Positions 36,584 through 47,306 of a stretch of 64,000 bases of DNA are shown one piece after another. This DNA is from Ostreococcus mediterraneus (lineage: Eukaryota; Chlorophyta; Mamiellophyceae; Mamiellales; Bathycoccaceae). Position numbers and translations under genes: made by a program. Where the stretch lies: the NCBI GenBank assembly GCA_012295225.1, contig WMKK01000006.1, forward strand, positions 558,001 to 622,000. The letters run 5' to 3'. The first letter of the stretch is position 1; the number at the start of each line of letters is the position of its first letter. Under the pieces are notes generated by a model, which did not search any database, had not been told where the DNA came from, and saw only the letters and a program-made list of their open reading frames with translations.

Positions 36584-37374
36584 AAGTGGCGACGACGGAG
36601 GTGGCGACGAGCGTGGAGCGATTTTGTGCGTTGAATGGGGATTTACGCAAGATTGAAGCCGAACGAGACCAGCGAAGCGGCGTCATGCTCGCGGTGGATA
36701 TTGGCGTTTTCGTGTTTCTCTTGCTCGGGCCGATCGTGTCCATGATTCCAAAGATGCGCGGGCCGTGGGTGGTGGCGATTGAGCTCACGCTCGTGATTTC
36801 GATTGCGTTGTGGTGCGTGGAGTTTGGCGCTCGACGGGTGGTTTGGTTTACGTGCTGTGCGCGTGGGGTGATTTTAAAGTTTGACAAGACGCACACGATG
36901 CGCGCGTGGGCGACGCAAAAGCCAATGTTTTTGGCGTACGCGTTTTTGTTCGTGCACGCGTTTGTGAATTACCTGGGGCTCGACCCGACGTTCACTCGGG
37001 GCGATTTAGCAGATGTTCTCACCGCGGTGCTGTCGATATTAGCCGTGTTGTTCGTATTGCTGATGACGAAAAATTTGATTGATATCGAAGGCGCGAATTC
37101 GTTGCTCACGGTGAATATGTTTTTGTTCTTTTTCGACGACGCCGTGCTTCGCGAGCGCGGCTTTCACGTCGCGTCGTTTCGGAATCTCGCACAATACATC
37201 TTAGTTGACCGTCCGAAACGCGTGAAGGAAGCGTCATCCAAGCAAGATGATGAATTTTCATGGAATGAAATTCACGCGATGACAGAGGACGAATCGCAGG
37301 CGCGAGAAACGTATTTTTTTGACGGCGTTCGCGTCGCTTTATTTTTACGACCGTACAGACATTTGAAATCTTAA
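36544..37374 (+). CDS. Multi-pass membrane protein, unknown
   Basis: A 276-residue protein with about four membrane spans: MLAVDIGVFVFLLLGPIVSM, WVVAIELTLVISIALWCVEF, FLAYAFLFVHAFVNYLGL and VLTAVLSILAVLFVLLM, then a more polar C-terminal third with AREPF-like no known motif (SFRNLAQYILVDRPKRVKEA). The N terminus is a poly-Thr run ([12 protein letters not shown]) written by an ACG microsatellite. ATG 36544 was chosen; the frame upstream uses TTG only. No family recognised; ion channel or transporter function would be a guess. It converges on the cyclophilin gene with 43 bp between stops. Confidence 0.65.
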
Positions 37375-37417
37375 ACGACGCGCTACGACTATTATTTGTG
37401 CGTTATACCTACAAGTG

Positions 37418-38359
37418 CTAATCTTGAAGCGGCAACGTGCCGCAATCTATGATGCTAACTTGCCCAAGCGGACCGCCACCCTCGGTTCCGACAGCGTCGC
37501 ACGCGTCCAAGACATCCATGCCTTCAATCACGCGTCCGAACACGACGTGCTTACCATCTAAGCCCGGCGTTGGAACTTTAGTGATTATGAACTGTGATCC
37601 GTTGGTGTTCGGCCCGCGATTCGCCATGGATAAAGTCCCAGGCGCGTCGTGCGGAATCCCAAACGCTTCGTCCTCAAACGTCAACCCGTACACGCTTTCG
37701 CCGCCTTGACCATTCTGCAAAGTGAAATCGCCACCCTGCAATGTCAGCCCTTTAACGATGCGATGAAAACAATTACCTTTATACGTCAATGGTTTGCCGC
37801 TTATCGCACTCAACCCCTCCTCGCCGGTGCACAGCGCTCTAAAATTCTCCACCGTCTTTGGGACGTGAGCGCCAAACAACCCAAATACAATCCTCCCCGC
37901 GCGCTTTCCATTGATCGCTATGTCGAAGAAACACCTCGTCGTCACCGTGGTGTCTCCTGGCGCGGGCACGTCGCGCTCGAGCGTTAATCCCCAATCATCT
38001 GCGCGGTTAAGTTTTTCGAGCGTCACGCGCACCGTCGCCTCATCCTTGTCCCAAAAGCATCCATCCACGTCTACGGCGTGCGGAAAGTCACCTTCCAGCG
38101 CAACGTCATCCATGCCATCGACTGTGACGCGCATGCTGGTTTTGAAAATGTTCACGCGCACGGCGTGTCGCGGCACGTCGCGTGGAAGGGTGAGCGTGAG
38201 TACGACGTCGCGGCTGTCCCCGGCAGCTTTGAGCGCGACGTCGATGTCCGCTGCGTGTCGAAGGAGCGATGTCGTCGTCGTCGAGCGGCGCTGGCGATGA
38301 CGACGACGTCCATTGAGCGAGCATGGTACTGACGACGCGGCGCGCGAGGCGAGTGACAT
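37418..38359 (-). CDS. CS (p23/NudC-like) domain - cyclophilin fusion, peptidyl-prolyl isomerase
   Basis: A 313-residue protein. Residues about 35-125 look like a CS/p23 domain ([30 protein letters not shown], then [24 protein letters not shown]). Residues 140-310 are a cyclophilin: [69 protein letters not shown] and [13 protein letters not shown]. The catalytic Arg (FHRI), Gln (GSQFFI position, here SQFI) and His are present; the usual Trp of the cyclosporin pocket is replaced by Leu in GLDGKH. CS domains bind Hsp90 or clients, so a co-chaperone isomerase is inferred. The N terminus is Arg/Ser-rich and could be a weak targeting signal. It starts 47 bp downstream of the VPS35 stop. Confidence 0.85.
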   Translation of the reverse strand: MSLASRAASSVPCSLNGRRRHRQRRSTTTTSLLRHAADIDVALKAAGDSRDVVLTLTLPRDVPRHAVRVNIFKTSMRVTVDGMDDVALEGDFPHAVDVDGCFWDKDEATVRVTLEKLNRADDWGLTLERDVPAPGDTTVTTRCFFDIAINGKRAGRIVFGLFGAHVPKTVENFRALCTGEEGLSAISGKPLTYKGNCFHRIVKGLTLQGGDFTLQNGQGGESVYGLTFEDEAFGIPHDAPGTLSMANRGPNTNGSQFIITKVPTPGLDGKHVVFGRVIEGMDVLDACDAVGTEGGGPLGQVSIIDCGTLPLQD

Positions 38360-38406
38360 GATGACGCGTGCGCGAAAGTGCGGTGGTGTATTGTTACAAA
38401 AGTGTC

Positions 38407-41079
38407 TCACACGACGAGCGCCGAGTACCTGTCCGCGGTACCATCCTCTTGCTTGTGTTTCTGCTGACGAATGTGCGCTAGGGTATTGGCGTAGGACTGT
38501 TCGACTTCGCGTAGGGCGTTGACGGCGTCGCCGCGCGTTTCAGTGACGCTGACGAGCTCGGAATTAATCATATCCACGAGCGCTTGCAACGTGTCCACGG
38601 TGACCGCCGTGCATCCCTCTGGGGACTTGTCGTAAAAGTACAGATACTTGTTCAATATGCCAACATACAGCCCAAGGGCTTCAATACGATGCGATGCGTT
38701 GCCTCCAAATGTATCGCGAACGGCGTTGGCAATCTTTACCGACTTTTTCAAACACGAAGCCACCGAGGCAGAATCCTTGACAGTGTCCGTCCAAAACAAG
38801 TGCGCACACGTGTACGCGCCGACGCATTGGTCTGGTTTTTTTAGCAGTCGCGCACTGTATCCAGTGGTCTTATGCACGAGCGATTCGCGACTTTCTGCAT
38901 CAAAGACGTTGACTTTGTGCAGAGTACCGATGATGATGAAGAGCAAAGTGACTTGCTTTTTGGTGTCGGTGATGGATTCTTCGTAGAGCGTAAACGCGCG
39001 CTCGAAAAATTCATACGCGATGGACTCCAAGTTTGCCACCGCTGCGAGCTGTGCGGCTTCTAAATACAGCTTGAGCGCTTTTTCGTGTCTTTCAGCGATT
39101 TCAGTCAACGCAGTGATAGCTTTGTGGACAAAGTGTAATGACTTTTTCAAACCAGGAGACTTGACTTCCATTGGCGTCGTAAACGAAATCGCCGCCGTTT
39201 TCTCATCCTCGGCGTTGGCGTCTGCGGGAACTTCAGTGTCTTCAGACACGGCTTTATCGCCACTTGGTGGTGTGGACACCGCGCGTTCGGCGAGCACGAT
39301 ATCTCTACCGAGGGCGATTCCGGCAAATACCAATGCAGGAAACGTATAGCGCATCCGACGCGGTCCGCCCGCCATGAGAATGTCGTACGCCTGGTTTAAC
39401 ATTTGGAGTTGAATTTCGTAATCGTCGCCCGGTGCCTTGAATAAATGCACCACTCGAGCTACGATGGTTTGCTCCTCCGCCAATCGCGCCGCGGTCTGTT
39501 TGTCTTCTATAAAGCTCCCCGACGCGATCGCTGCGTTTTCTTCCTCGGGGGCGCGGATGACGCAGTCGATGAATTTGTACAACACGTTGACTTGTGCCGT
39601 CGACGTGAGCGTGCTTCGATTCTTCACCAACGTCTGCACGATACCAAGCGCAATCTCGCGCTTTGATGTATGTTCTAATAATTCCATCACCTTTGGGAAC
39701 GAGTTCAGTGTCAACACTTTAGACACGTCACATGTCTCCAACGGATCCGTCAGCAACACCGTGAGTTGCTTGACGGCGTCGGCATCGACGATGGGCACTT
39801 TGCTCTCCAACGACTCTGCGAGTGCGAGTAGAATGTCATCTAATGTGCCAGCATCGGTAATCTGCAACTTCTTCGCGAACGCCATGAGCGCAGCGTACAT
39901 GCCGATGATTTCCTTCGCAGGAACGTCGTCGTGCGCCTCGATGACTGCCCGACAGCACTCGAAAGATTTCGGAAAGACGTTTGCGGCTTCAAACTCAACC
40001 TTTGCCTTGGGTGTTTCCTCGACATACGTCAACAATCGTCCTAAGAGCGCATTCAAGATTGAACCGACGCGCACACTTGGTCGTAACATCGTTAGCGTCG
40101 CGAAGACTTCGGTAAACGTCGCCAGATGGTACTCATCCGGGAACACTTGAATCAACACGTCGAGCAAATACGGCTGCGCGAGCTCATCCTTACAGTTCAC
40201 CACCTGTTCTAAAATACGTGGCAACACTCGCTCACGGTACAGATCCAAATCCACACCATCAAGTTGCGCGATCGCCAATAAGTTCTTCCCGACTAAATCC
40301 CGCAACTCTTGACGTTCGCCTTCGCGGCGTGTTCGACCGCTCGCTGGCCCGACGTGCTGCATGCGCACCCAAAGCTTATTCATCTCTGTAAAGTTCTGCA
40401 ACAAAAACTCAACGGCGTCATCTATACTTCCACCCTTGCCTTCGTAGCGCGAGCCTTTATCTGGTAACAACGCCTTGCTCATCTGAGCCAAGTACGCGCG
40501 CAGGAATAACCCGTGAATAGGCTGCTGCACGCCTCGCGTCATTTCAACCAAATCCATCAACACGTCCCTCGCCCGTCCCTCCTCACTCTCCACATACGTC
40601 GCTCCCACTGTGATTAGCAAATACAAGCGAGGTAGAATATTCCCCGCGTGCTGCACGAGCTCGTATAACTCCATGCACGATCGACCGTGCCGAGATTTAT
40701 CCCCAAAAAAGCTCTTCAAATACGTCAACTCGTCGCTCGCGGCGATGTAGAGCTCGTAGTACTCGCGCGGGGCCAAAGCAATCGTTCGCAGCTCGCCGAG
40801 CATGAGTGACGCGTTCTTAAGCGCTTCGCGTAAATTATCGTCATCCTGCGAGGTGAATAGCACGACGGTCGAGGCGTCAGTCGACGGTAAAGCCGAGTCG
40901 GGCGCTTTCGAGATCCAACAGAATCCGCACGCAGACGCGAGCTCCGCAGCCGCACGCATCGTCAAGAATCTCACACGCACCACCGCACGCTTCATGTGAT
41001 AGGCGTACTGTTTCACCATACTTTTCGCCTCTGTGTGTGCGCGCACGTCATCACCGCCGTCGTCAGTCGTCGTCAACAT
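38407..41079 (-). CDS. VPS35: Retromer subunit VPS35
   Basis: VPS35 is the alpha-solenoid core of retromer, which recycles receptors from endosomes. Family landmarks: [70 protein letters not shown] and, at the C terminus, [16 protein letters not shown] 135-bp intron at 40980-40846 is proposed: it starts GTGCGTGTGAG, has CTGAC at 40880-40876, ends CTCGCAG, and its removal restores [15 protein letters not shown], which matches VPS35 elsewhere; left in, it adds 45 residues without a stop. Spliced length is 845 residues, slightly longer than plant VPS35 (about 790). ATG 41079 chosen; upstream only TTG. Confidence 0.93.
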   Translation of the reverse strand: MLTTTDDGGDDVRAHTEAKSMVKQYAYHMKRAVVRVRFLTMRAAAELASACGFCWISKAPDSALPSTDASTVVLFTSQDDDNLREALKNASLMLGELRTIALAPREYYELYIAASDELTYLKSFFGDKSRHGRSCMELYELVQHAGNILPRLYLLITVGATYVESEEGRARDVLMDLVEMTRGVQQPIHGLFLRAYLAQMSKALLPDKGSRYEGKGGSIDDAVEFLLQNFTEMNKLWVRMQHVGPASGRTRREGERQELRDLVGKNLLAIAQLDGVDLDLYRERVLPRILEQVVNCKDELAQPYLLDVLIQVFPDEYHLATFTEVFATLTMLRPSVRVGSILNALLGRLLTYVEETPKAKVEFEAANVFPKSFECCRAVIEAHDDVPAKEIIGMYAALMAFAKKLQITDAGTLDDILLALAESLESKVPIVDADAVKQLTVLLTDPLETCDVSKVLTLNSFPKVMELLEHTSKREIALGIVQTLVKNRSTLTSTAQVNVLYKFIDCVIRAPEEENAAIASGSFIEDKQTAARLAEEQTIVARVVHLFKAPGDDYEIQLQMLNQAYDILMAGGPRRMRYTFPALVFAGIALGRDIVLAERAVSTPPSGDKAVSEDTEVPADANAEDEKTAAISFTTPMEVKSPGLKKSLHFVHKAITALTEIAERHEKALKLYLEAAQLAAVANLESIAYEFFERAFTLYEESITDTKKQVTLLFIIIGTLHKVNVFDAESRESLVHKTTGYSARLLKKPDQCVGAYTCAHLFWTDTVKDSASVASCLKKSVKIANAVRDTFGGNASHRIEALGLYVGILNKYLYFYDKSPEGCTAVTVDTLQALVDMINSELVSVTETRGDAVNALREVEQSYANTLAHIRQQKHKQEDGTADRYSALVV

Positions 41080-41352
41080 CACCGTCGCCAGCTCGCGACA
41101 ATCGATTACCAAACAATCCTTCTCACGCGCGCGAGAGCCGACGCGCGCGATAGCCGACGCGAGTCGAGCGGCGCATCAATGTCGCACGCGTGCGTACCAT
41201 CGAGCCAGCGCGTGGTGTCCGCGGCGTCGCCCGTCGCCGTGCGCGCGACGTCTGGTCCCATATCAGCGAGCGTGTGGCGTTCTGAGGCGCGACACTTCGT
41301 CGCGCGCGCACGCACGCCAGTCGTCGCGCGTAAGTAAGACACACCACGCGCC

Positions 41353-42360
41353 ATGCACGCGCTCAGCACGTCTTCTTTCGTCGTTCCCGCGGCGCACCGC
41401 GCGCGCGCCGTTCGCCCGCGCGGTGCGGCGCGGGCGCACGCGACGCCGATGGGTCTATCCGATGGGTCTATCGCGCGCGAGGCGCGAAGCGCGCGCGGTG
41501 TGGCGCTCGCAGCGCGAAATGCGCGCGCGTACCGCGCGGTGATTAAGACGCACGAGACGTCGCGCGCGAGCGTGGTGACGTGCGCGTCGAGCGGCGCAGC
41601 TACGGCGCCGGGAGGTTCAGACGCGAGCGCGAGCGGCGTGAGCTTGGGCTCGAGGATCCGCGCCATAGCCTTCTTCGCCACGTCGTTTACGCTCGCTATT
41701 CCGCTGATTTGCATCATGGCGTTGATTTTTCCGTTTTGTTGGGTGTTTGATCGCACGCGACGCAGCGCGTTGAGCTTTGTGAACGACGTTTGGGCGACGG
41801 TGTCGACGTCGTTGTTCTTCCCGGTAAAGGTCAGCGGTCGAGAGAACTTACCGCCAGCCAACAAGGCTGCGGTGTACGTGGCTAATCACGCGAGTTTTAT
41901 GGATATATATTCTATGTTTCACTTGCGCCGACCGTTCAAGTTTATTTCGAAGACGAGCAACTTTTTGATTCCAGTCGTCGGTTGGTCGATGTTTCTCACC
42001 GGTCACGTGCCGCTCAAGCGTATGGAGCGTCGTTCACAAATGGAGACGTTGAAGAAGTGTCGCGACATGTTGGCGGATGGTGGTTCGGTACTGTTTTTCC
42101 CTGAAGGTACGAGAAGCATCGACGGTACCATGGCGCCGTTTAAGAAGGGTGCGTTTAGCGTTGCCGCCAAGGAAAACGTCCCAGTCATTCCAGTTACCAT
42201 CGTTGGCGCGCACGAAGCCATGGCGAGCGGTAAAGAGTACGCACTGAACAATGGCGGTATTAAGGTCATCGTTCATCCCGCGATCCAATCCACAGATGCC
42301 GATGAGCTTTGCGCTCAGGCGGAAAAGATCATCAAGGAAAGCTTGGTGAACGAGTCGTAG
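41353..42360 (+). CDS. 1-acyl-sn-glycerol-3-phosphate acyltransferase, plastid type
   Basis: A 335-residue PLSC-domain enzyme that acylates lysophosphatidate to phosphatidate in glycerolipid synthesis. Motif I is NHASFMD (residues 178-184), later blocks are FKFISKTSNFLIPVVGW, LKRMERRSQMETLKK and FPEGTRSIDG (near 250), and VIPVTIVGAHEAM. All catalytic residues are there. The first 90 residues are Ala/Arg/Ser-rich, a plastid transit peptide, followed by one hydrophobic segment (FATSFTLAIPLICIMALIF). The gene is divergent from VPS35 (273 bp between ATGs, CpG-rich, nothing further seen). Confidence 0.92.
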   Translation: MHALSTSSFVVPAAHRARAVRPRGAARAHATPMGLSDGSIAREARSARGVALAARNARAYRAVIKTHETSRASVVTCASSGAATAPGGSDASASGVSLGSRIRAIAFFATSFTLAIPLICIMALIFPFCWVFDRTRRSALSFVNDVWATVSTSLFFPVKVSGRENLPPANKAAVYVANHASFMDIYSMFHLRRPFKFISKTSNFLIPVVGWSMFLTGHVPLKRMERRSQMETLKKCRDMLADGGSVLFFPEGTRSIDGTMAPFKKGAFSVAAKENVPVIPVTIVGAHEAMASGKEYALNNGGIKVIVHPAIQSTDADELCAQAEKIIKESLVNES

Positions 42361-42631
42361 TCAAAAGTCGCGTCGACGTAATAACGACGCCAGCTCGTCC
42401 GTCTGTCATCGAGCTCGCATTTCTTGTAGTAAAATTCATGACACACATAATAAGATTCACACGCATGCGTGACTCGAACCACATCACGCCGCGCTTCGCG
42501 CGACATCGAATCGCGCTTTGGCTCGTCTCGTCGCTTTTTCGGCGCCCTGAAACCTCAAAACAAACGAGCCCACGCAACGAAACGCCATTCGCGGTCGCGA
42601 CTCACTCGCGCGCGCGCGCGGCATTGGCGTC

Positions 42632-44365
42632 ATGTCACTCGCGCTGCGACTGCGCGATTACGCCTCGGTCGCCGTCGATGTCGTCCATGCGCTCGCGCCA
42701 GTATCGCTGGCGCTCGCGCTGCTCATCGTCGCCCTGGTGTCAGCTTTAGCCCGCGTGTGCCACGCGCGCGCGACGCTCGCGCGCGCTGGCGTCGGCGCCG
42801 TGCCTTGGAGACCGAAGATGTTGTGGACGGTGTACCAAAAATCTGCGCGCTCGCTGCTCGCGCGGGTGGAAGGGAGGTTTGCGAAGACGACGCGAGGTGA
42901 CGGCGACGGCCGACGGGCATTCGGCGCCGTCGTCGGGACGTGTCCATTCGTGCACATAGGTGAGGCAAAGTTAGCGAGGGATGTGTTGCGAGGGACGACG
43001 ACTAAGGCGCCGTTGTACCACGCGTTTGAGGCGTTTTCGGGGACGGGGATATTTACGGCGGAGGGCGGCGACTGGGAACGCAAGCGCGCGGAGGTTTTAC
43101 GCGCGTTCGCCGTCGTAGGATTAGCGTCGCTGCGCGACCGTGCGGTTGATGAATCAAAACGCATCGTAGATGAGTTGAAGAGCGCGCTGAAGCTGGTGAC
43201 GAATGATGGCATGGAGGTCTTGATGTTACCGGCGTTGCAACGTTTGGCGTTGCGCGTAACTTTTGGATATCTCACCGGGAAATCCCTCGATGAGGCGTGT
43301 GATGAGATTGGACAAGATCGAATCGCGTGTGAAGCGGAATATCTTGCCGCGGCGACGACGTTGCGGCACTTGATTCCCGCGCGTGCGCGCAGTATTTGGA
43401 TTTTTAGTGATTTATTGTACGGCTTGACTCCAGTCGGCCGTTTAGAAGCGCGCAACATTCGGGCTACGCGCTCGCTTTCGAGTTTAGCGCTTCGAGTAGC
43501 GAAGGATGATTCTCCGCTCGGGATATTACGCCGAGGCGAGGCGCATCTTCGAGAACGTTCGGTGGATGTAGATGGCGACAAGTTCCCTAAAGGGTTACTC
43601 GATGAAGCGACGACATTGTTATTCGCCGGACACGATACGCAAAGTGCGACGCTCTCGTGGGGACTCTTGCGCCTCATCGACCATGTGAATATTCAGAATG
43701 ACCTCCGCGCGAGTTTGAAGGATGGATTAGTGGTGGAGGCGCTTGGCTTGCGTGCGAACATTAAGCCGCCGAAGAAGAAGTCGAGCGGCGCGGCGACGAC
43801 CCCAGCGTGGGCGACATCGGCGTTTGCACCTATGCTGGAGTCTGTCATTCGCGAAACGCTCCGCTTGCATCCCGTCGCGCCACTCGTGGTTCGAATGCTC
43901 ACGTCAAACGTCAAAAGCGATGGGATGAAAATATCTCGAGGCTGCGCTGTCGGCGTGTGGTTGAGCTCGGTTCATCGAGACCCAGCGGTATGGGATGACG
44001 CCGAAACGTTCAAACCAAAACGTTGGCTCGATGCATCTCTACACATGCGTTCGGCATCCGTTGAAAGCGCGAGCGATGAAGGTAACGGATCGAATAACAA
44101 TAGCCCAGGTGGGAAGGAGGATCACAAACGCAGCGCCGAGCGCGGATTAAAGCGCAAGGGAGTGGGCTACATGCCCTTTGCGCACGGGCCACGTTCGTGT
44201 GTGGGTCAGCATTTGGCGCAAGTCACCATGCGAGTTGCGCTCGCACACTTGATAGAGGCGTTTGAATTCAGCGCCTCGGTCACGACGGACGCCGCCACAC
44301 CTTCAGTCGGTTTCACCGTCACGCCAGCCACTGGCGCGCCGATGACGCTTCGCAACGCGCCATGA
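42632..44365 (+). CDS. Cytochrome P450 monooxygenase
   Basis: A 577-residue P450. An N-terminal membrane anchor (ALAPVSLALALLIVALVSAL) is followed by the P450 fold: I-helix LLFAGHDTQSATLSWGL, K-helix ESVIRETLRLHP with the ExxR pair, a PERF-like FKPKRWLD, and the heme loop FAHGPRSCVG with the Cys ligand near residue 522. The Ser in DTQS replaces the common Thr of the DT(T/S) site. A Ser/Gly/Asn-rich insertion precedes the heme loop. I cannot assign a CYP family or substrate. ER or plastid envelope location is likely from the anchor. The next gene lies tail to tail, 68 bp away. Confidence 0.92.
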   Translation: MSLALRLRDYASVAVDVVHALAPVSLALALLIVALVSALARVCHARATLARAGVGAVPWRPKMLWTVYQKSARSLLARVEGRFAKTTRGDGDGRRAFGAVVGTCPFVHIGEAKLARDVLRGTTTKAPLYHAFEAFSGTGIFTAEGGDWERKRAEVLRAFAVVGLASLRDRAVDESKRIVDELKSALKLVTNDGMEVLMLPALQRLALRVTFGYLTGKSLDEACDEIGQDRIACEAEYLAAATTLRHLIPARARSIWIFSDLLYGLTPVGRLEARNIRATRSLSSLALRVAKDDSPLGILRRGEAHLRERSVDVDGDKFPKGLLDEATTLLFAGHDTQSATLSWGLLRLIDHVNIQNDLRASLKDGLVVEALGLRANIKPPKKKSSGAATTPAWATSAFAPMLESVIRETLRLHPVAPLVVRMLTSNVKSDGMKISRGCAVGVWLSSVHRDPAVWDDAETFKPKRWLDASLHMRSASVESASDEGNGSNNNSPGGKEDHKRSAERGLKRKGVGYMPFAHGPRSCVGQHLAQVTMRVALAHLIEAFEFSASVTTDAATPSVGFTVTPATGAPMTLRNAP

Positions 44366-44433
44366 TTAAGAACGAACGCGGCATTAAATTTGTGAACATA
44401 ACAATAAACTAGGCTAGGAGAAGCAAACGATCT

Positions 44434-44994
44434 TCACTCGCAATCGATCCCAGCTTCACGCAAACGACGCCGCAGCTCGACAAATTTTTTCGGCGTCGTC
44501 GGATACAATGCGGATAACGCGTCGATATCGGCATACTTCACCCCACCCTCATCCGCCTTGATCTTCGCGTCGTGGTACCTCACGCGTCCATTAATCTCTT
44601 GCGACATTCTCCCCGCGCCGTACTTGGCGTCCCCACGCTTCGGTGCGCTCCACGGTCCGATCAAGTACCACCGACTCTCGGCGTCCTCCGCCCAGTACAA
44701 GTCGGAGCAATCGATTCCACGTTCAACCGCCATCGCCGTCCCGCGTTCGACGTCGCTCCCTTGCTTAGCCTTACCCAATCCCAACGCCGCCACGCGCACG
44801 CCGAGGACGATGAGCCCAGCCTTGGCGGCAGAGTCCACGCTCACAATGTCACCCAAACCGTTCGCGGCATCCGCGACCGCGCGCACTCGAGGAAATCCGC
44901 GATGCGGCGCCCGCGCCCGTCGCCGATCGACGACGGCGGCGCGAACGTGTACGTTATGCGCCGCTCGCACCCGCGCGCACGACATCGCGCACAT
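44434..44994 (-). CDS. Unknown protein with putative plastid transit peptide
   Basis: A 186-residue protein. The first 45 residues are Arg/Ala-rich with no acidic residue (MCAMSCARVRAAHNVHVRAA), like a transit peptide. The mature part has a Gly/Val/Leu-rich stretch (AAKAGLIVLGVRVAALGLG) and then a soluble region with DCSDLYWAEDAESRWYLIGP and ALYPTTPKKFVELRRRLRE. I recognise no family. A second ATG nine bases on is equally good. It is divergent from CCDC25, with 64 bp between ATGs. Confidence 0.65.
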   Translation of the reverse strand: MCAMSCARVRAAHNVHVRAAVVDRRRARAPHRGFPRVRAVADAANGLGDIVSVDSAAKAGLIVLGVRVAALGLGKAKQGSDVERGTAMAVERGIDCSDLYWAEDAESRWYLIGPWSAPKRGDAKYGAGRMSQEINGRVRYHDAKIKADEGGVKYADIDALSALYPTTPKKFVELRRRLREAGIDCE

Positions 44995-45058
44995 CTCCAC
45001 GTCGATGCTGCGCACCGGCGAATGGCGCGCCACTAATCAGCGCACCGCCCGTATCGAC

Positions 45059-45709
45059 ATGGTTTTGTACTTTACCCCTGCGGGCGGCGAGCAGAGCGGA
45101 CACGTCGTCTACGTCGGTGCAGATAAGCACGAGAACGAGCATCTCATCAAATGGGGCCTGCCGCACGACGTGTGGTTTCACGTGGATAAGATGAGCTCGG
45201 CGCACGTGTACTTGCGGTTGTCCCCAGGACAAGGCATGGAGGACATTACCGCGGAGGAGTTGGAGGATTGTGCGCAGTTGGTGAAGGCGAATTCGATCGC
45301 GGGGAATAAGATGAATGATATTAGTGTGATTTATACGCCGTGGGAGAATTTGCTGAAGCGTTCGGATATGGATGTGGGGCAGGTGAGCTTTAAGGATGAC
45401 AAGAACGTGGGGAAGACGCGAGTGAAGACGCGAAAGAATGAAATTGTGAATCGATTGAATAAAACAAAGGAGGAAAAGTTTCCTGATCTTCAGGCTGAAC
45501 GTGAGGCGTTTGATGCGAGCGTGCGCGAGGAGAAGAAAGAGGCGTATCGATTGGCGGAAAATGCGAGATTGGAGGAGGAAAGGGCGAGAGAGGCGGAGCG
45601 CGACGCGAGAGACTACAAGCACATCATGAAGGAGGAAAGCATGATGTCGAATAAGGAAGCGGCGAAAAAGTACGCGTCGGTGTCCGATGCCGAAGACGAC
45701 TTCATGTAA
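45059..45709 (+). CDS. CCDC25 homologue (NFACT-R/DUF814 domain)
   Basis: A 216-residue protein that matches human CCDC25 almost block by block: MVLYFTP, HENEHLIKWGLPHDVWFHVD, KMSSAHVYLRLSPGQ, DCAQLVKANSI, VIYTPWENLLKRSDMDVGQV and NRLNKTKEEKFPDLQAERE. The NFACT-R domain (residues 1-110) is shared with Rqc2/NEMF; a charged coiled coil follows, and the end DAEDDFM mirrors DSDEFM in relatives. Domain kinship suggests a ribosome or tRNA-related activity, while a DNA-sensing role was reported for the animal protein; neither is shown here. The frame upstream of 45059 overlaps the divergent gene and is not used. Confidence 0.93.
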   Translation: MVLYFTPAGGEQSGHVVYVGADKHENEHLIKWGLPHDVWFHVDKMSSAHVYLRLSPGQGMEDITAEELEDCAQLVKANSIAGNKMNDISVIYTPWENLLKRSDMDVGQVSFKDDKNVGKTRVKTRKNEIVNRLNKTKEEKFPDLQAEREAFDASVREEKKEAYRLAENARLEEERAREAERDARDYKHIMKEESMMSNKEAAKKYASVSDAEDDFM

Positions 45710-46070
45710 CTCGTGACGGCGTTTGCGCGAGATGTTGTGGTGATTTAGAATGTTGATAGGTGGCTAAACGCGACTTCGACGCTCGTAGTATTTTGTAGCC
45801 CGCGTAGCGGCGACTGAGAACGTTTGGTCGACCAAACGTCAGTTTAATAATAGTGAATTGTTGGTGTCGTGTTTTTTTGTGATTTTTTTCTTCTTTTCTC
45901 ATTACTCGTATAACTATGCAGCGAACCTGGAGCTAAGGGTGGTTCTTGAGTACACGGCGAGACCAACCTTGGTGATAACGCGGTTGGATTTTTGGGTTTG
46001 CGGGAAGACGCGACGGCGAGTCATGCGACGTAATGACGCGCCGCGCGCCTGCGTTTGAGCGCGCGCGAAC
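45710..46070. other. Convergent intergenic region with a 20-bp palindrome
   Basis: 361 bp between the stops of CCDC25 (+) and eIF4A (-). It contains a perfect 20-bp palindrome at 45820-45839 and a T-rich stretch at 45860-45900. The last 130 bp before the eIF4A stop have coding-like composition; a 36-codon frame on the minus strand from 46023 to about 45913 (MTRRRVFPQTQK start) cannot be judged further. Likely 3' untranslated sequence of both genes. Confidence 0.5.
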
Positions 46071-47306
46071 TTAGATGAGGTCCGCAACGTTGCTCGGGAG
46101 TTCCTCGATGACCGTTTGGTAGAAACGTTGGATGTCTTGGAGGAGACGTTCATCTTCGGCGGTGACAAAGTTGATGGAGACACCCTTACGACCGAAACGA
46201 CCGGAACGACCGATACGGTGCAAGTAGTTTTCAGGCTGGGTCGGCAAGTCATAGTTGATGACCAAAGACACTTGTTGGACGTCGATACCACGAGCGAGCA
46301 AATCGGTGGTGATCAACACACGGGAAGAACCAGAGCGGAACTCGCGCATAATGACGTCACGAGTGTTTTGGTCCATGTCACCGTGCGTGGCGGACACGGT
46401 GAAATCGCGGGCGCGCATGTTATCGGTGAGCCAGTCGACCTTACGACGGGTGTTCGCGAAGATAACGGATTGCGTAATCGCGAGGGTTTCGTACAAGTCG
46501 CACAAAGTGTCCAACTTCCATTGTTCCTTGTCGACGTTGACGTAGAACTGCTTGATACCTTCAAGCGTAAGTTCGTCACGCTTGACCAAAATGCGCACCG
46601 GCTTGGTCATGAACTTACGGGTAATCTCGAGCGCTTCTGGCGGAAGCGTCGCGGAGAAGACACCAACTTGGATCTTCGGCGGCAACAACGTGAAGATGTC
46701 GTAAATTTGATCCTTGAAACCGCGGGAAAGCATTTCATCGGCTTCATCGAGAGCGAAAATCTTGATAGAATCGCTCTTCAACGCGCGGCGGCGAAGCATA
46801 TCGTACACGCGACCCGGGGTACCAACAATAACGTGCACACCGGCTTGGAGAATGCGGGTGTCTTCACGCACAGAGGTACCACCGACGCACGCGTGGCACT
46901 TGACTTGAAGGTAGTCGCCCAACGCGCGCATAACCTTTTCGATTTGCTGCGCCAATTCACGCGTCGGCGCCAAAACGAGCGCTTGGCACTCTTGGATGGA
47001 GTAATCCAAGCTTTGCAAGATACCAGCGCAGAAAGTCGCCGTCTTACCAGTACCGGATTGCGCCTGTTGAATAACGTCGAGACCCTTGGAAAACGGCACG
47101 ATACCGCGTTGCTGAATCGCAGACGGCTTTTCAAAACCGTATGCGTAAATACCACGCAACAAGTTTTCATGCAAGTTCATCGTATCAAACGATTCGTGAA
47201 CTTCCGTCCATTCCGTAATCGTAAACTCCCCATCCTTGTCATCCTTGAGGAGTTCCTCCATCCCGCGATCGTAGTTCGCGTCATCAAATCCACCTTCTCC
47301 AGACAT
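46071..47306 (-). CDS. eIF4A: Eukaryotic initiation factor 4A, DEAD-box RNA helicase
   Basis: A 411-residue eIF4A of standard length. Q motif [10 protein letters not shown], motif [10 protein letters not shown] (84-89), PTRELAQQ, motif II LDEADEM, motif III SATLP, then [26 protein letters not shown] and [13 protein letters not shown]; the C terminus ends LPSNVADLI as usual. It unwinds mRNA 5' ends for ribosome loading as part of eIF4F in the cytosol. Codon use is more biased than in neighbours, as expected for a highly expressed gene, which also leaves a long open frame on the other strand. It is divergent from riboflavin synthase with 786 bp between ATGs. Confidence 0.98.
   Translation of the reverse strand: MSGEGGFDDANYDRGMEELLKDDKDGEFTITEWTEVHESFDTMNLHENLLRGIYAYGFEKPSAIQQRGIVPFSKGLDVIQQAQSGTGKTATFCAGILQSLDYSIQECQALVLAPTRELAQQIEKVMRALGDYLQVKCHACVGGTSVREDTRILQAGVHVIVGTPGRVYDMLRRRALKSDSIKIFALDEADEMLSRGFKDQIYDIFTLLPPKIQVGVFSATLPPEALEITRKFMTKPVRILVKRDELTLEGIKQFYVNVDKEQWKLDTLCDLYETLAITQSVIFANTRRKVDWLTDNMRARDFTVSATHGDMDQNTRDVIMREFRSGSSRVLITTDLLARGIDVQQVSLVINYDLPTQPENYLHRIGRSGRFGRKGVSINFVTAEDERLLQDIQRFYQTVIEELPSNVADLI

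Noticed and set aside
42440-42560. Possible tRNA on the minus strand because of GGTTCGAGTC
   Set aside because: The flanking bases do not form a T-stem and no acceptor or anticodon stem could be drawn.
43800-44000. Possible second gene inside the P450 from an open frame in another phase
   Set aside because: The P450 motifs run without a break through this part.
45913-46023. 36-codon minus-strand frame MTRRRVFPQTQK... after the eIF4A stop
   Set aside because: Too short to judge and probably 3' untranslated sequence; kept only as a note in the intergenic entry.
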